From NCBI GenBank assembly GCA_012295275.1, contig CM022666.1, positions 7,698,265 through 7,723,264 on the forward strand: a stretch of DNA of 25,000 bases, read 5' to 3'. Within the stretch, counting starts at the first letter, position 1. Every line of letters begins with the position of its first letter. Below the pieces are notes generated by a model. That model was not told where the DNA came from and did no database searches. It saw only the letters and a list, made by a program, of their open reading frames with translations. This document shows, piece by piece, positions 1-25,000 of the stretch. The translations under genes and the position numbers were made by a program. The stretch is from Chrysomallon squamiferum (Eukaryota > Mollusca > Gastropoda > Neomphalida > Peltospiridae).

Positions 1-907
1 TTAAAAACCCACAGGAATATATTGATTGATTCTCTACCACGCACTCTTTGATTAAACATTTGTTCAACCAAAGCACAAGAGCAGAGCTATAAAAGTTCTA
101 TTAACAAATGCTGGATGTCAAATTCTGAGAATACGAATACAGCAAATTACTTAATTTTCCATTGTCGGCTGCTGCTGGATAACAAGCATGTATTCTCAGT
201 TGATAGTAATCTCCTGGGTTTCTATTTCTTCTCTTAAATATGATATAAAAAATGAATACAAAGATATTAAATCAACTAATTGTGAAGCAATTTATTTCAA
301 TATAAAATTATAAACATTATTTAGAGATGCAAAACAGAAATGAAAGCACAAAAAACAAACACCGGTGAGAATATCCTCTTTTTTTTCTTTGTCTCTCATC
401 CATCCGTCTGTCCATATATCTATCTATCTTTCAGTTCAACCATCTATCTGTCTGTCTCTCAGTTTGTCTGTCTATATATCTGGTCATTCATCTTTATTAC
501 TAAGTAAATATATAAATTTTATATGTATATATGTATGTATATACACACACACACACATGTACGTACATATACGCACACACACATATATATACTTACTTCC
601 TACATGTAATATATCTGAATCTCTCTACATATTTTTCTGTTTCAGTCTATCTGTAAGATTTTATCTGAAATCGCTTTTAAAAATATACGAAGTACAGTTT
701 TACTAATACACACACAAAAAAATATTTAAAAAATCATATAAGAATAATAGTACAGTTATAACGCAAACCTTCAAATTAGTTATATATACATAACATGTGA
801 CTTGATAAATAACAAAACCAAGTCACCGGAATTATAAACAAAAGTATATACAAAAAAAATGAAACAAAAAACCCCCCAAAACCCCGGTAAAAACTAAATT
901 TTAAAAT
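1..907. other. Non-coding AT-rich stretch
   Basis: Mostly AT-rich unique sequence. There are degenerate (TCTA/TCTG)n runs near 400-490 and (CA)n/(TA)n runs near 540-590. A 113-codon frame starting at 365 is a translation of these repeats. I see no supported gene. Confidence 0.5.
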
Positions 908-1012
908 TCACACTAAATAAACCACAGAATCCTTCGATGTCCACTCAGCCTGTTTACAAATTCTCCGAAGATCGTCAGAAGTACTGATGTTCAACTTAGC
1001 ACTTACTGGGAT
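908..1012 (-). CDS. Candidate orphan terminal exon
   Basis: The minus strand has a pyrimidine-rich acceptor TTTCTTTCACAG directly before an open frame of 34 codons and TGA (910-908). It reads IPVSAKLNISTSDDLRRICK, then QAEWTSKDSVVYLV. The composition is protein-like and unlike the repeats around it. It lies downstream of the VWDE-like stop, so it could be an alternative last exon of that gene or the end of a different transcript. No family is recognised. The first codons contain a donor-like CCA|GTAAGT, which adds doubt. Confidence 0.33.
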   Translation of the reverse strand: MPVSAKLNISTSDDLRRICKQAEWTSKDSVVYLV

Positions 1013-1572
1013 CTGTGAAAGAAAAGCTTTTCTAATGCACGATGCCCGACCCAGAACTAAATTATATTTTAAATTCAATAGTATTCACAGTGAATTTAAA
1101 TATAAAGAACAAAATTAAAAATAATCTTGAAATCAAAAAAAATGTTAGGTCAAGTTTATATACAGAATATTGTGATCCTATAAAAATATCAAAGAAGAAT
1201 TAATCTTAAAATAAAACATACTTGAACAGTTTTACATAGTCTGTGTGATCCTAGACGCATATAACTATTTATAATATTGAATTTATGAAAATAAAATTTT
1301 CAAAAATTATTCAGTTTTCACGTTTACACACTTAATATTAAATAAACGCAAGGATGATGCTACTGAAATAGAAGATGCTAATTTATAGTCGAAATATACC
1401 GTGCATAATTTCAACTGATTGCTTTCTGCTTATGTACAGTTTGATAATTTGAATAATCTAATAATTAATAGTAAGAAAAAAAAAAAATATATATATAGAT
1501 ACATATTAATTATATGCTATAACAGCAGGCAGATCCGAACTATAGCACCACAGCATCAGTAAACTTACACAG

Positions 1573-1578
1573 TTTATT
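1573..1578 (-). terminator. Polyadenylation signal of the VWDE-like gene
   Basis: AATAAA on the minus strand about 205 bases after the TGA stop at 1783. It is the first canonical hexamer I see downstream of the last exon. Confidence 0.5.
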
Positions 1579-1782
1579 TTATATACAAAATTTATACGCC
1601 AGGGGAGATAATAAATGTGCGTTGATCCGGAAGGAATGTCGCCGAAGGGGGCGTAATCGGAACTGCAGTTTTTCTCGAATACTGCTGTTATTGATATTAC
1701 CATCATAATCACTATCACTATTAAACTCTTTTCTGAAAATTTAATAACCACCGCCGACAACGAACATTCCACATTTCATCCT

Positions 1783-18010
<16,228 letters not shown>

Positions 18011-18073
18011 GTTCTTATCCGTTGCGCAGTCTCTGTTGCAGATGTGTGGCAGACGTCAAAAAGTTGTTGTTTT

Positions 18074-18083
18074 CCTTTTTATA
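18074..18083 (-). promoter_or_regulatory. TATA box of the VWDE-like gene
   Basis: The minus strand reads TATAAAAAGG, ending 63 bases before the ATG at 18010. A start of transcription near 18045-18055 would leave a 5' untranslated leader of about 40 bases. Position relative to the signal-peptide exon makes this a good core promoter. Confidence 0.6.
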
Positions 18084-18089
18084 CACGAT

Positions 18090-19600
18090 TAAGGCGCGAA
18101 CGTGTAACATCGGTGAAAATGAACAAGGAAGCGGACTCGTTTCCTCCAGTCTGACTAACGCAATGAACCGCACAGTCAAGAAGTTTTAAGCATAAAAAAT
18201 TACACGTTGTGAGCACAAATATATTAAGACTGTAGATTCTGTTACGGCTTTATGCTTTTAATTTTGTGATTGTCACACACAAAGTTATGATAAACAGGTA
18301 AGGATTTTTAGTATGAGTCATTATTGTTTTGTTCTAGTAAATTAAAATATTTAGAAAAAAGAAAAAGAGAAAAGACTATTAATAATACACCCAGATTAAT
18401 CATTTTTCATGTCGCGAATGTTATCATTATCATATTCATGATTTTTTATTTTTTTTTTATTTTTAAGCAATAATATCTTCTTAATTTGATTTGATTTTAT
18501 TGTTTTGAATTATTATTGTTATCATCATTATCGCTTTTATCGGATCTCGGTATTTTGCGGGGGGTGGGATATTTTATTTTATTTTATTTATTTCTTATTT
18601 CATTTTACTTTTTATGGTTTGGGGCGGGCATCGTGGGGCATTGTGGGGCATTTCTGAGGGGGGTTGGTTGTTGTTGTTTTGTTGTTGTTTTTTAATTTAA
18701 TATTTTTATTTTAATAATCCGTGTATCATCTGCAGTTTATTTACTGATAGTTTATTTTCAGTTTATGATTTATTCTTCTTTCTCTCAGTCTATCATTTCT
18801 TGTTAAAGTTTTGCTACTAGTACTAGTACTACGACTACTACTATTACTACTACAACTACTACCGTTATTATTATTATTATTATTATCTTTTTTTTTTTTT
18901 TTTTTTATTTATTTTAATTATTTAATTATTTTGTTATTTTGTATTTTTACTATTATACATATTTTTAATGAACGTCTTCCTACTTTAATATTTCATTTTA
19001 CATTCCTCGAATTCATTATTAACTGTAATCATCAATGTAATATACATTATGTTAATATAAAATTAAATATTGGAGTCTCTGAAATAATCAACGATTATCT
19101 CTGTGATAATTATTACAGTTCGATAGTCTTCGGACATATCCACGGAAAATGTCGAATGTTTTCCATAACCGTCTTACTACGTGGATGTATTTCCGGCTGA
19201 ACTATACAAATGTTTTTACCAAGTTATTGTAATAAATAAACAATTATGCTGTAGTTAGAATAATATATGGTAACATATTTTAAATTGATATCCTTCGTTT
19301 TATTAAAAGCGAATAAATGCGAATATAATTCTAATAAACAGTCGCTAAGTGAGAAGCTGCGCATGAATATTAAACCGTTGTTACCATAGCAACCATTAAC
19401 AATAGCGACCGGTAGCAAACACACGCTAGACGTAAACTTGGCAAACTGCTGCAGCATTAAACGTTTAGACATCTGCAATGGCGGTTGTTGTTTTAAGTTG
19501 GCAATACAAATAAATGACCTGATAAATTGTTTCAAATTTATTCTTTCAAAGCTATTATTTGATTGTTTTGTGTAGACACTCATTGTTCATAATCATGAAA
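18090..19600. other. Intergenic region upstream of the VWDE-like gene
   Basis: AT-rich, with (CTA)/(ATT) repeats near 18820-18890. Frames of 119-129 codons at 18811-19200 and 19224-19583 have no recognisable family, splice context or signal sequence that I can support. Confidence 0.4.
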
Positions 19601-19675
19601 AAGAAATATTACTACAACAGATTGCCGCTATTTTACCTTTTCATAGCTGGAGTCATGACATCATTGTATGGAGGT

Positions 19676-19745
19676 TGACGTCACAGCTGTATTATTTCTG
19701 ACAATATAAGAGCTCAGCACTTCTCTCCTAACCTCGATGACGTCA
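19676..19745. promoter_or_regulatory. Paired CRE palindromes in a GC-richer island
   Basis: TGACGTCA occurs at 19676-19683 and 19738-19745, 62 bases apart. TATAAG lies between them (19705-19710), and an inverted CCAAT (ATTGG) is near 19796. This could be a promoter for an unseen transcript or a distal element of the VWDE-like gene 1.6 kb away. Functional use is inference. Confidence 0.35.
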
Positions 19746-20077
19746 CGACTACATAAACATTGCGACGCTCAGATATTTTTTAAGTGTACCTTCTCATTGG
19801 TCAAGGTTGGACAGCAAGATTAAATATATAAATAAAATATAATAAAATAGAAGTTTTCCAGCTATATTTAAACTATTTCTTTAATATATATATATATATT
19901 AAATTATTTCAAAATTTGGATTATCGTTTCAAACTAAAACAGTAAAGAAAGGAAGATAAAAAATATATTTAGAGAAAATAATCATTTAAAAATGAGGCTT
20001 GTAAAAAGCAGAGTAGACACCCGAGTTTAACTTACCGTCATATTGACTAGTACAAGTTTTCTTTACGTCTGTAAACT

Positions 20078-20567
20078 CGACATCAGCTGGACGAAGCAGA
20101 AATCGAGCCTCTTCACTAAACCAGACAGTTCTCCATCGTAACTGAGGTCAGACTCTGTGCACTTGACACTACTGACGTCGTAGTCGACGTTGTTGTTGAG
20201 TCAAAACCACTCTTCTTAGAGGCTGTCTGGCTCGAATACCTGCCTCGCTTAAACGATTGCGCTCTGTCTGAGCCGATATTCTACGCATACTTGGTATTGC
20301 TGAATCAGTAGAGGTTGCTGTGGTGGTTCTTTCCCGTAGATGAAGTATCCTTATGTAGCGGTCCTGGGCCCTGGTGGTTACACGTGGTCTACCTGATCTG
20401 GGACTGTCACGTGTTGTTTCGTGTTGCTGGAACCGATGCCACAATCTCAAGATGGTGCTTGGGGACACATGGAACACCCGGGCTACGGCCGAGAAGGATT
20501 CGCCAGCTTGTAAACGGCCGATGGCGTTGTTTCGTTGCGGTTCACTCAGTCGTGGCATTTGTTTCAT
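20078..20567 (-). pseudogene. Tc1-like transposase relic (N-terminal part)
   Basis: The frame opens MKQMPRLSEPQRNNAIGRLQ, then AVARVFHVSPSTILRLWHRF, a paired-type helix-turn-helix, then the GRPRVTT motif typical of Tc1 transposases. After LRRQ an in-frame TAG (20171-20169) and TGA (20150-20148) interrupt it, yet the same frame goes on as RWRTVWFSEEARFLLRPADV. Family members carry FSDES here; the first catalytic Asp is replaced by Glu. The rest of the catalytic domain is missing downstream. No clear terminal inverted repeats were found. It is a dead copy between the two genes, oriented like them. Confidence 0.85.
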
Positions 20568-20889
20568 GTTGGGTCAGAACAAAAATAACGAACAGAAGTA
20601 TTCGTAAACCTTGCATTTTTATAAACCTCGTATTCAAGTTTCATGTGCCGCACGTGCATATGCATGCGGGGACGTTTTGGCTAATGAACACAATCATAGC
20701 CTTTATTTTGTGTTACGTGCTTTTTGGCGACTGTTACAAAACGTTTGAATCACCAAATGTCATTATATTCATAGTTTGTACATTGATATGTACATTATCT
20801 AGGAAATAAACAATTCTGCGTTTCTTTTTGGAAGAGTATATTTCATAAGAAATATAATAATGTTGTTGAGTAAGGTCAGATATAAAAGT

Positions 20890-20895
20890 TTTATT
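20890..20895 (-). terminator. Polyadenylation signal of the chitin-binding gene
   Basis: AATAAA on the minus strand, six bases after the TAA stop at 20902. Very short 3' leader, but it fits a compact last exon. Confidence 0.55.
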
Positions 20896-20901
20896 CAAGA
20901 T

Positions 20902-21129
20902 TTACGAGTTAGAGTTATTTCCCTTACATTTCCCTTTAGGAATGAACCGTCGTTTGCAGTTAACCAGTTTGGCGGGCATACATTTCTGTTTTTCTTGATC
21001 AAAGAGTTCAGGGTAAGGGCATTCATTCTCGTACACTTTCAGTCCAGGTTTTGCCGTCGTCTGTTTACAGTCGTAAAACAAAGCACAGTTTTCTGGATTC
21101 GCGAATTTCAGATCTGGTTTGAGTTCGCA
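20902..21129 (-). CDS. Small secreted chitin-binding protein, last exon (CBM14 domain)
   Basis: The acceptor GATGACAG precedes a 75-codon frame that ends with TAA at 20904-20902. It reads CELKPDLKFANPENCALFYD, then CKQTTAKPG, NECPYPELFD, KQKC and AKLVNC. The six cysteines and the PExCxxFYDC core are those of a complete peritrophin-A/CBM14 chitin-binding domain. A basic tail follows, KRRFIPKGKCKGNNSNS. A donor-like T|GTAAGG at 20927 lies inside the tail, but the nearby AATAAA favours reading through to the TAA. Binding of chitin outside the cell is expected from the family. Confidence 0.78.
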   Translation of the reverse strand, partial: CELKPDLKFANPENCALFYDCKQTTAKPGLKVYENECPYPELFDQEKQKCMPAKLVNCKRRFIPKGKCKGNNSNS

Positions 21130-21166
21130 CTGTCATCATCATCATTATTGCTATTATTATTATTGG

Positions 21167-21193
21167 TAGATAGATAGATAGATAGATAGATAG
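21167..21193. repeat. (GATA)n microsatellite
   Basis: GATA repeats between the two coding exons of the chitin-binding gene, in the region that should be its second intron. Confidence 0.9.
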
Positions 21194-21239
21194 TTTGTTA
21201 AACAAAAATACAAGCAGAAAACAGACACAGATAAATACG

Positions 21240-21458
21240 TGTCATATTTTTGCAGTTGCCTCGGCCGAGCATACAGACTTTTGCTTTGCTGTCGTACTGC
21301 AGATGCCACGTGCACGGCATCCACCTGGCAAAGAAGACGCCGTCAGCAGCCTTCGTGCACTGAATGAAGCCGTACGTAGCCGTAACGTCGTAACCTTTCA
21401 AAGCGATGGCGTAGGTGAACGAGAACACGATGAAACACAGAGAAAACATCTTGAACAC
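21240..21458 (-). CDS. Small secreted chitin-binding protein, signal-peptide exon
   Basis: The acceptor AATTTTTAG precedes the exon at 21458. The ATG at 21449-21447 starts a clear signal peptide, MFSLCFIVFSFTYAIALKG, followed by FIQCTKAADGVFFARW, MPCTWHL and AKVCMLGRGNCKN. The Cys-rich part may be half of a degenerate chitin-binding fold. Exon 3 needs a phase-0 donor and I see only a weak AAA|GTCTGT, so the left edge is not fixed. A start further upstream is possible (ATG at 22311 in exon 1), in frame across the junction. Confidence 0.6.
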
Positions 21459-21818
21459 CTAAAAATTAATTCATATACGTAATACATTATCGTATTTAAC
21501 AATTATCATAAATGAAACAGCATTAGCAACAACAACTACTACTACTAAGGCTGCTGCTAATGCTATCACATGTGGCTGCTGTAAATTATTTTATAAATTT
21601 TACACTGTAAATGTCATCAAGTTTATGGTTTAAGTTAAATGATATGTCTATATAACATCAACAACAAAATGACAGTATTAAAAATAACATTAATAATAAT
21701 AATAATAATAGCAATAACAATACCAACAACAACAACAGTTGAAGTAGTAGTGATAGTGATGATGACAGTGTTGTTAGTAACAGTAATAGCATAGTATAGA
21801 ATAAAGTAAGAGTAGATT

Positions 21819-22045
21819 TAACAGTAGTAGTAGTGAATACTAGTTCTAGTATAAATAGTAGTTCTAGTTGCAATAATAATAGTAGTTGCAGTAGTAGTAG
21901 TAGTAGTAGTGGTTTTATTAAAAGTATAAGTAGTAGTAGTAGTAGTTTTGATATTAGTATTAGTAGTAGTAGTTTTGGTATTAGTAGTGGTGATAGTGAT
22001 AGTAATAGTAGTAGTAGTAGTAGTAGTGGTAGTAGCAGTATAAGT
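21819..22045. repeat. TAG/GTA trinucleotide-rich tract
   Basis: Degenerate TAG repeats in the first intron of the chitin-binding gene; Ser-rich and Leu-rich frames on the two strands are artefacts. Confidence 0.8.
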
Positions 22046-22263
22046 AAAAATCGCATTCATATTAATCAGAAGATGAGCCACAAGCATATCAGAAATACAA
22101 CAAAAGTAAGAAAATAAACCATAACAATCATAATAATAATGATACAGACAACAACTTCTACTACTACAACTACAACTACAACTATACAAATAAAAAGAAT
22201 CACTAAGAATACGACAACAACAACAACGAAGTAAAACTGACATATTTGAAAATGTCAACTTAC

Positions 22264-22311
22264 CTTGTTTTGTGAAGAAAATGTGCAGCTTTGACTGCAG
22301 TGTGTGTTCAT
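22264..22311 (-). CDS. Small secreted chitin-binding protein, first exon (3' part)
   Basis: A textbook donor, AACAAG|GTAAGT, ends the exon at 22264. From ATG at 22311-22309 the frame MNTHCSQSCTFSSQNK runs through the donor into exon 2 as VFKMFSL, without a stop. Either this is a 16-residue N-terminal extension, which would be unusual before a signal peptide, or it is 5' leader and MFSL is the real start. I prefer the leader reading. The 5' limit of the exon is unknown. Confidence 0.45.
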
Positions 22312-22435
22312 TACAGACAAACCTGCCACCGTGACACGTTGTCACTGCAGGCGATGACGTAGTTTCTTTCATCAAAACAGTTTCTCTCTTTCTAATAGAT
22401 ATCCTTGACAAAGTACTATCTATTCATATGTCCGT

Positions 22436-22810
22436 CGCACTGACAGTCTGTCTGTCTCTCTGTATAACTGTACGTCTATATGTCTATCTGGTTATGCATC
22501 TGTTTATGTCCGTCATTTTATTAGTGTGTCTCTGTCTGTCTGTCTGTCAAGTTGACTATATGTCTGTCTGTCTGACTGTCTCTCTCTATGTATCTTCTGT
22601 GACTTCATTGTGTTTATATCTGTCTATCACTCTGTGTTTATATAACGGTGTGTCTACCTGTCTGTATATATGTCCGTGGTTGTCTGTATTTATCAGACAA
22701 TATAATTGTCTGTATTTATATCTATCTATCAGTTTGTATAATTGTCTCTGTTGATATCTGTCAATATGTACAATTCTCTGTATTTATATCTGTCAGTCTG
22801 TTTAAATATG
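22436..22810. repeat. Degenerate (TGTC/TATC)n tract
   Basis: Imperfect TCTG, TGTC and TATC repeats, pyrimidine-rich on the plus strand. A 108-codon plus-strand frame is an artefact of it. Confidence 0.75.
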
Positions 22811-22919
22811 ACAAAAATGATTTATAACATACATCTATAAACTTTCATGTTGTATTACTTATTTCACACATTTTATAAACGTCTGTGTTGTATTAATTAT
22901 TTCACTCTATACATATGCA

Positions 22920-23034
22920 TATATAGACTGATAGATAGCTTGACAGATAGATACAGATATAGACAGAACTATAGCTAGATAGATAGATAAATAGAGAGAG
23001 AGAGAGAGAAAAACTTAGATATAGATAGAGAGAA

Positions 23035-23125
<91 letters not shown>
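22920..23125. repeat. (GATA)n and (GA)n compound microsatellite
   Basis: GATA variants to about 23050 and then about 75 bases of AG dinucleotide. Confidence 0.92.
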
Positions 23126-23128
<3 letters not shown>

Positions 23129-25000
23129 TGGGGCATGTATGTGCGTGTAGTTTTTCTTTTATATTAGTTATGCATGCTAAAGGATTCAGACTGTCAAAAA
23201 TTACGACTATTATGTATCTTAAACTGCTACACCAAACTAGTTTTCACCCTTTGTTTTATTCAATTTATAGTATCAGCAGCATCAACATAAAGAATATGGA
23301 AATTTTAAATATTTTCTGAAAATAGGTTGCCAAAGTGCTCAGTCGGGGTAACGTCCGTCAAAAAAAATATGTAAAGGTTTATGTGAGAAGAATATCTGAA
23401 AGGATATAAACCTGTTCCTTCTAATCCTCTTAGCAGACGTCAAGGTAAAAGTTTAAAAATATGTCAAATGATGATATTTTAGCCACAGATTTTCAGTACT
23501 CCCTTTAGTTCATTTCATGAGCTAGTTTCAAGAAAAACTAATTCGAGTTCATGAGACAACATTCTCAAAAATAAAGAAAGTTATTTATTTTTTAATTGTT
23601 TTTTATTATTGTTATTATGTATATATTTTTTTCTAATGGGTTTTTCTCTCTTTCTTTCTCTCTTTCTTTCTCTCTCTTCTGAAATAATATTATTTCCAGA
23701 TCCAACAAAGAGATGGTATGTCAAAAAGTAATCACAGACTTTATCTTAAAATGACATTTAAAGAAATACAGGCAGTGTTGATGGAGCCAGCTTGCGAAAA
23801 GGATGCACAGAGTTGATATAGAATGAAAAACATTACGTTTCTCAGATTAAAAAAGGTGTTTAGCGCTGTCCCAGCCATCAATGGAATTTCTCGTTTCCAC
23901 TACCTCGCCATTGAGGATGGTCGCCTCATTTTGCCATTGATGAAACAGAAACGTCTGACGAATGTCATCTGTAGATGATCCGACCCTGCTTGCACGTCAG
24001 ATGAAGAGCCAACCAAGCTGATGACTGGTGAGTTGTTTAGTATGATAATCAACTCTTTCCTGTAGAAGCAAAATAGATTCGTGGTGGAAATTACGAAGTG
24101 ACCGTTAAGCACCGAGCTGAGCTCAACTGGAAAAGGCCAGGACAAAACAGTCTGTGCTACACACACCATGATCAGTGAACGGGAGCCTTGAGGACTCGTG
24201 TCCATGATTTTGATTAAAGACAGATTCTGAAACAAGCTCACAGTAACCGAAAATAGAATACAACCCGGGGTATTAAAATCAGGCATATTGTTTTTTTCTA
24301 TTAATTTCGAATGAATCAGTACCACAGGAAACCATCTTTTTTCATTACTGGTATGAAAGATTTCCAAGACATTGTTATCTAAAAATTCACCAAGGTATGA
24401 TTCTGCTGATGATGATTTGGACTGTTCTTTGTCTGTTGTTGTTTTTGTTTGTTTTTTTGTATTTTTGTTGTTTTGTGTTTGTTTGTTGTTGTTTTTTGTT
24501 ATTTTTGTCGTTTTCTCTTCTTTTTTTTGGTTGTTTGGTTTGTTTGTTGTTGTTTTTTGTTAGTTTTATGTCTGTATTTACTAATTATTTATTTATTTAT
24601 TTTATTATTTATTTTACTTTATCCTCTTTTTGATATTTTATTATTTATTTAGTTTTAATTTATTTTACTTTACCCTTGTTTTTTTTTTTTTTTTTTTGTT
24701 GTTTTTTTTAGTAGACTTTCCAATATTTAGATGATTTTGACATAGGCAAGTATTTTACTCAGGGCCATGTTCCTGGAAATACCATTCTAGCAACAGTGTT
24801 GCAGTTGGAATGACAGCCAACCCGCTTAATGTATCATACATCACTGTGGAATTGTTTATAGACAGATAATATTATATACATGTATATTTGTATAGTGATT
24901 TGTGTTTTTCTTTTATATGCAAATATAAACTTAGACCTCTGTGCGTGTTTTTGTGTGGATGTGTGTTTGATATGCAAACATGTACATATACCTTTGTGTG
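23126..25000. other. Right-end intergenic DNA, no supported gene
   Basis: A segment at about 23740-24370 is less AT-rich and less repetitive, and holds a 155-codon minus-strand frame (24367-23900) that reads like ordinary protein but matches no family I recognise. It could be a fragment of a mobile element. From 24430 to 24700 the sequence is GTTT/ATTT low complexity with long T runs. Confidence 0.4.

Noticed and set aside
19224-19583. 119-codon minus-strand frame
   Set aside because: AT-rich, no family features, no splice or promoter context.
20315-20809. Plus-strand 164-codon frame
   Set aside because: Antisense shadow of the Tc1-like transposase relic.
20860-21177. Plus-strand 105-codon frame
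   Set aside because: Antisense shadow of the CBM14 exon, whose six-cysteine pattern is clear on the minus strand.

Overview
The window reads as eukaryotic, AT-rich, intron-rich nuclear DNA, most likely from a mollusc. Three things point that way: coding sequence split into short phase-compatible exons with GT-AG borders; very dense microsatellites (GA, TAA, TAG, AAG, AAAT, GATA) plus a 46-bp minisatellite; and the protein families, namely a VWDE-like secreted protein, a CBM14 chitin-binding protein, a tRNA-derived SINE with a mollusc-type core and a Tc1-like transposase relic. The phylum is an inference, and no species can be named.

The main gene lies on the minus strand and fills about 18010 down to 1783. 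I could join 19 exons by splice borders and reading phase. They give about 1127 residues: signal peptide, ten-cysteine D8C-type domain (uromodulin/OIT3/VWDE kind), Ig-like domain, VWDE linker, VWD domain, further VWDE linker, a Pro/Thr/Ser-rich stalk, one EGF-like domain, a VWDE C-terminal region, and two copies of a ten-cysteine module. A TATA box (18074-18083) lies about 65 bases before the ATG, and an AATAAA signal (1573-1578) follows the stop. One expected exon, the second piece of the VWD domain, could not be found between exons 7 and 8, where the sequence is mostly TAA repeats.

A second minus-strand gene lies upstream (about 22311 down to 20870). It encodes a small secreted protein with a complete CBM14 (peritrophin-A) chitin-binding domain, a stop at 20902-20904 and AATAAA at 20890-20895. 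Its middle splice junction is unresolved. Between the two genes are a dead Tc1-like transposase (20078-20567) and a GC-richer island with two CRE palindromes (19676-19745). At the far left a 35-codon reading frame behind a good splice acceptor (908-1012) may be the last exon of another transcript.

The rest is introns and intergenic DNA. Intron 1 of the main gene carries a minisatellite of about 38 copies (15261-17003) that is open in all three minus-strand frames by arithmetic, and an 80-bp near-perfect palindrome (17146-17225). Most other long reading frames are translations of microsatellites. The sequence does not show a functional link between the two secreted proteins; a shared role in an extracellular or chitinous matrix is only a guess from the domain types.
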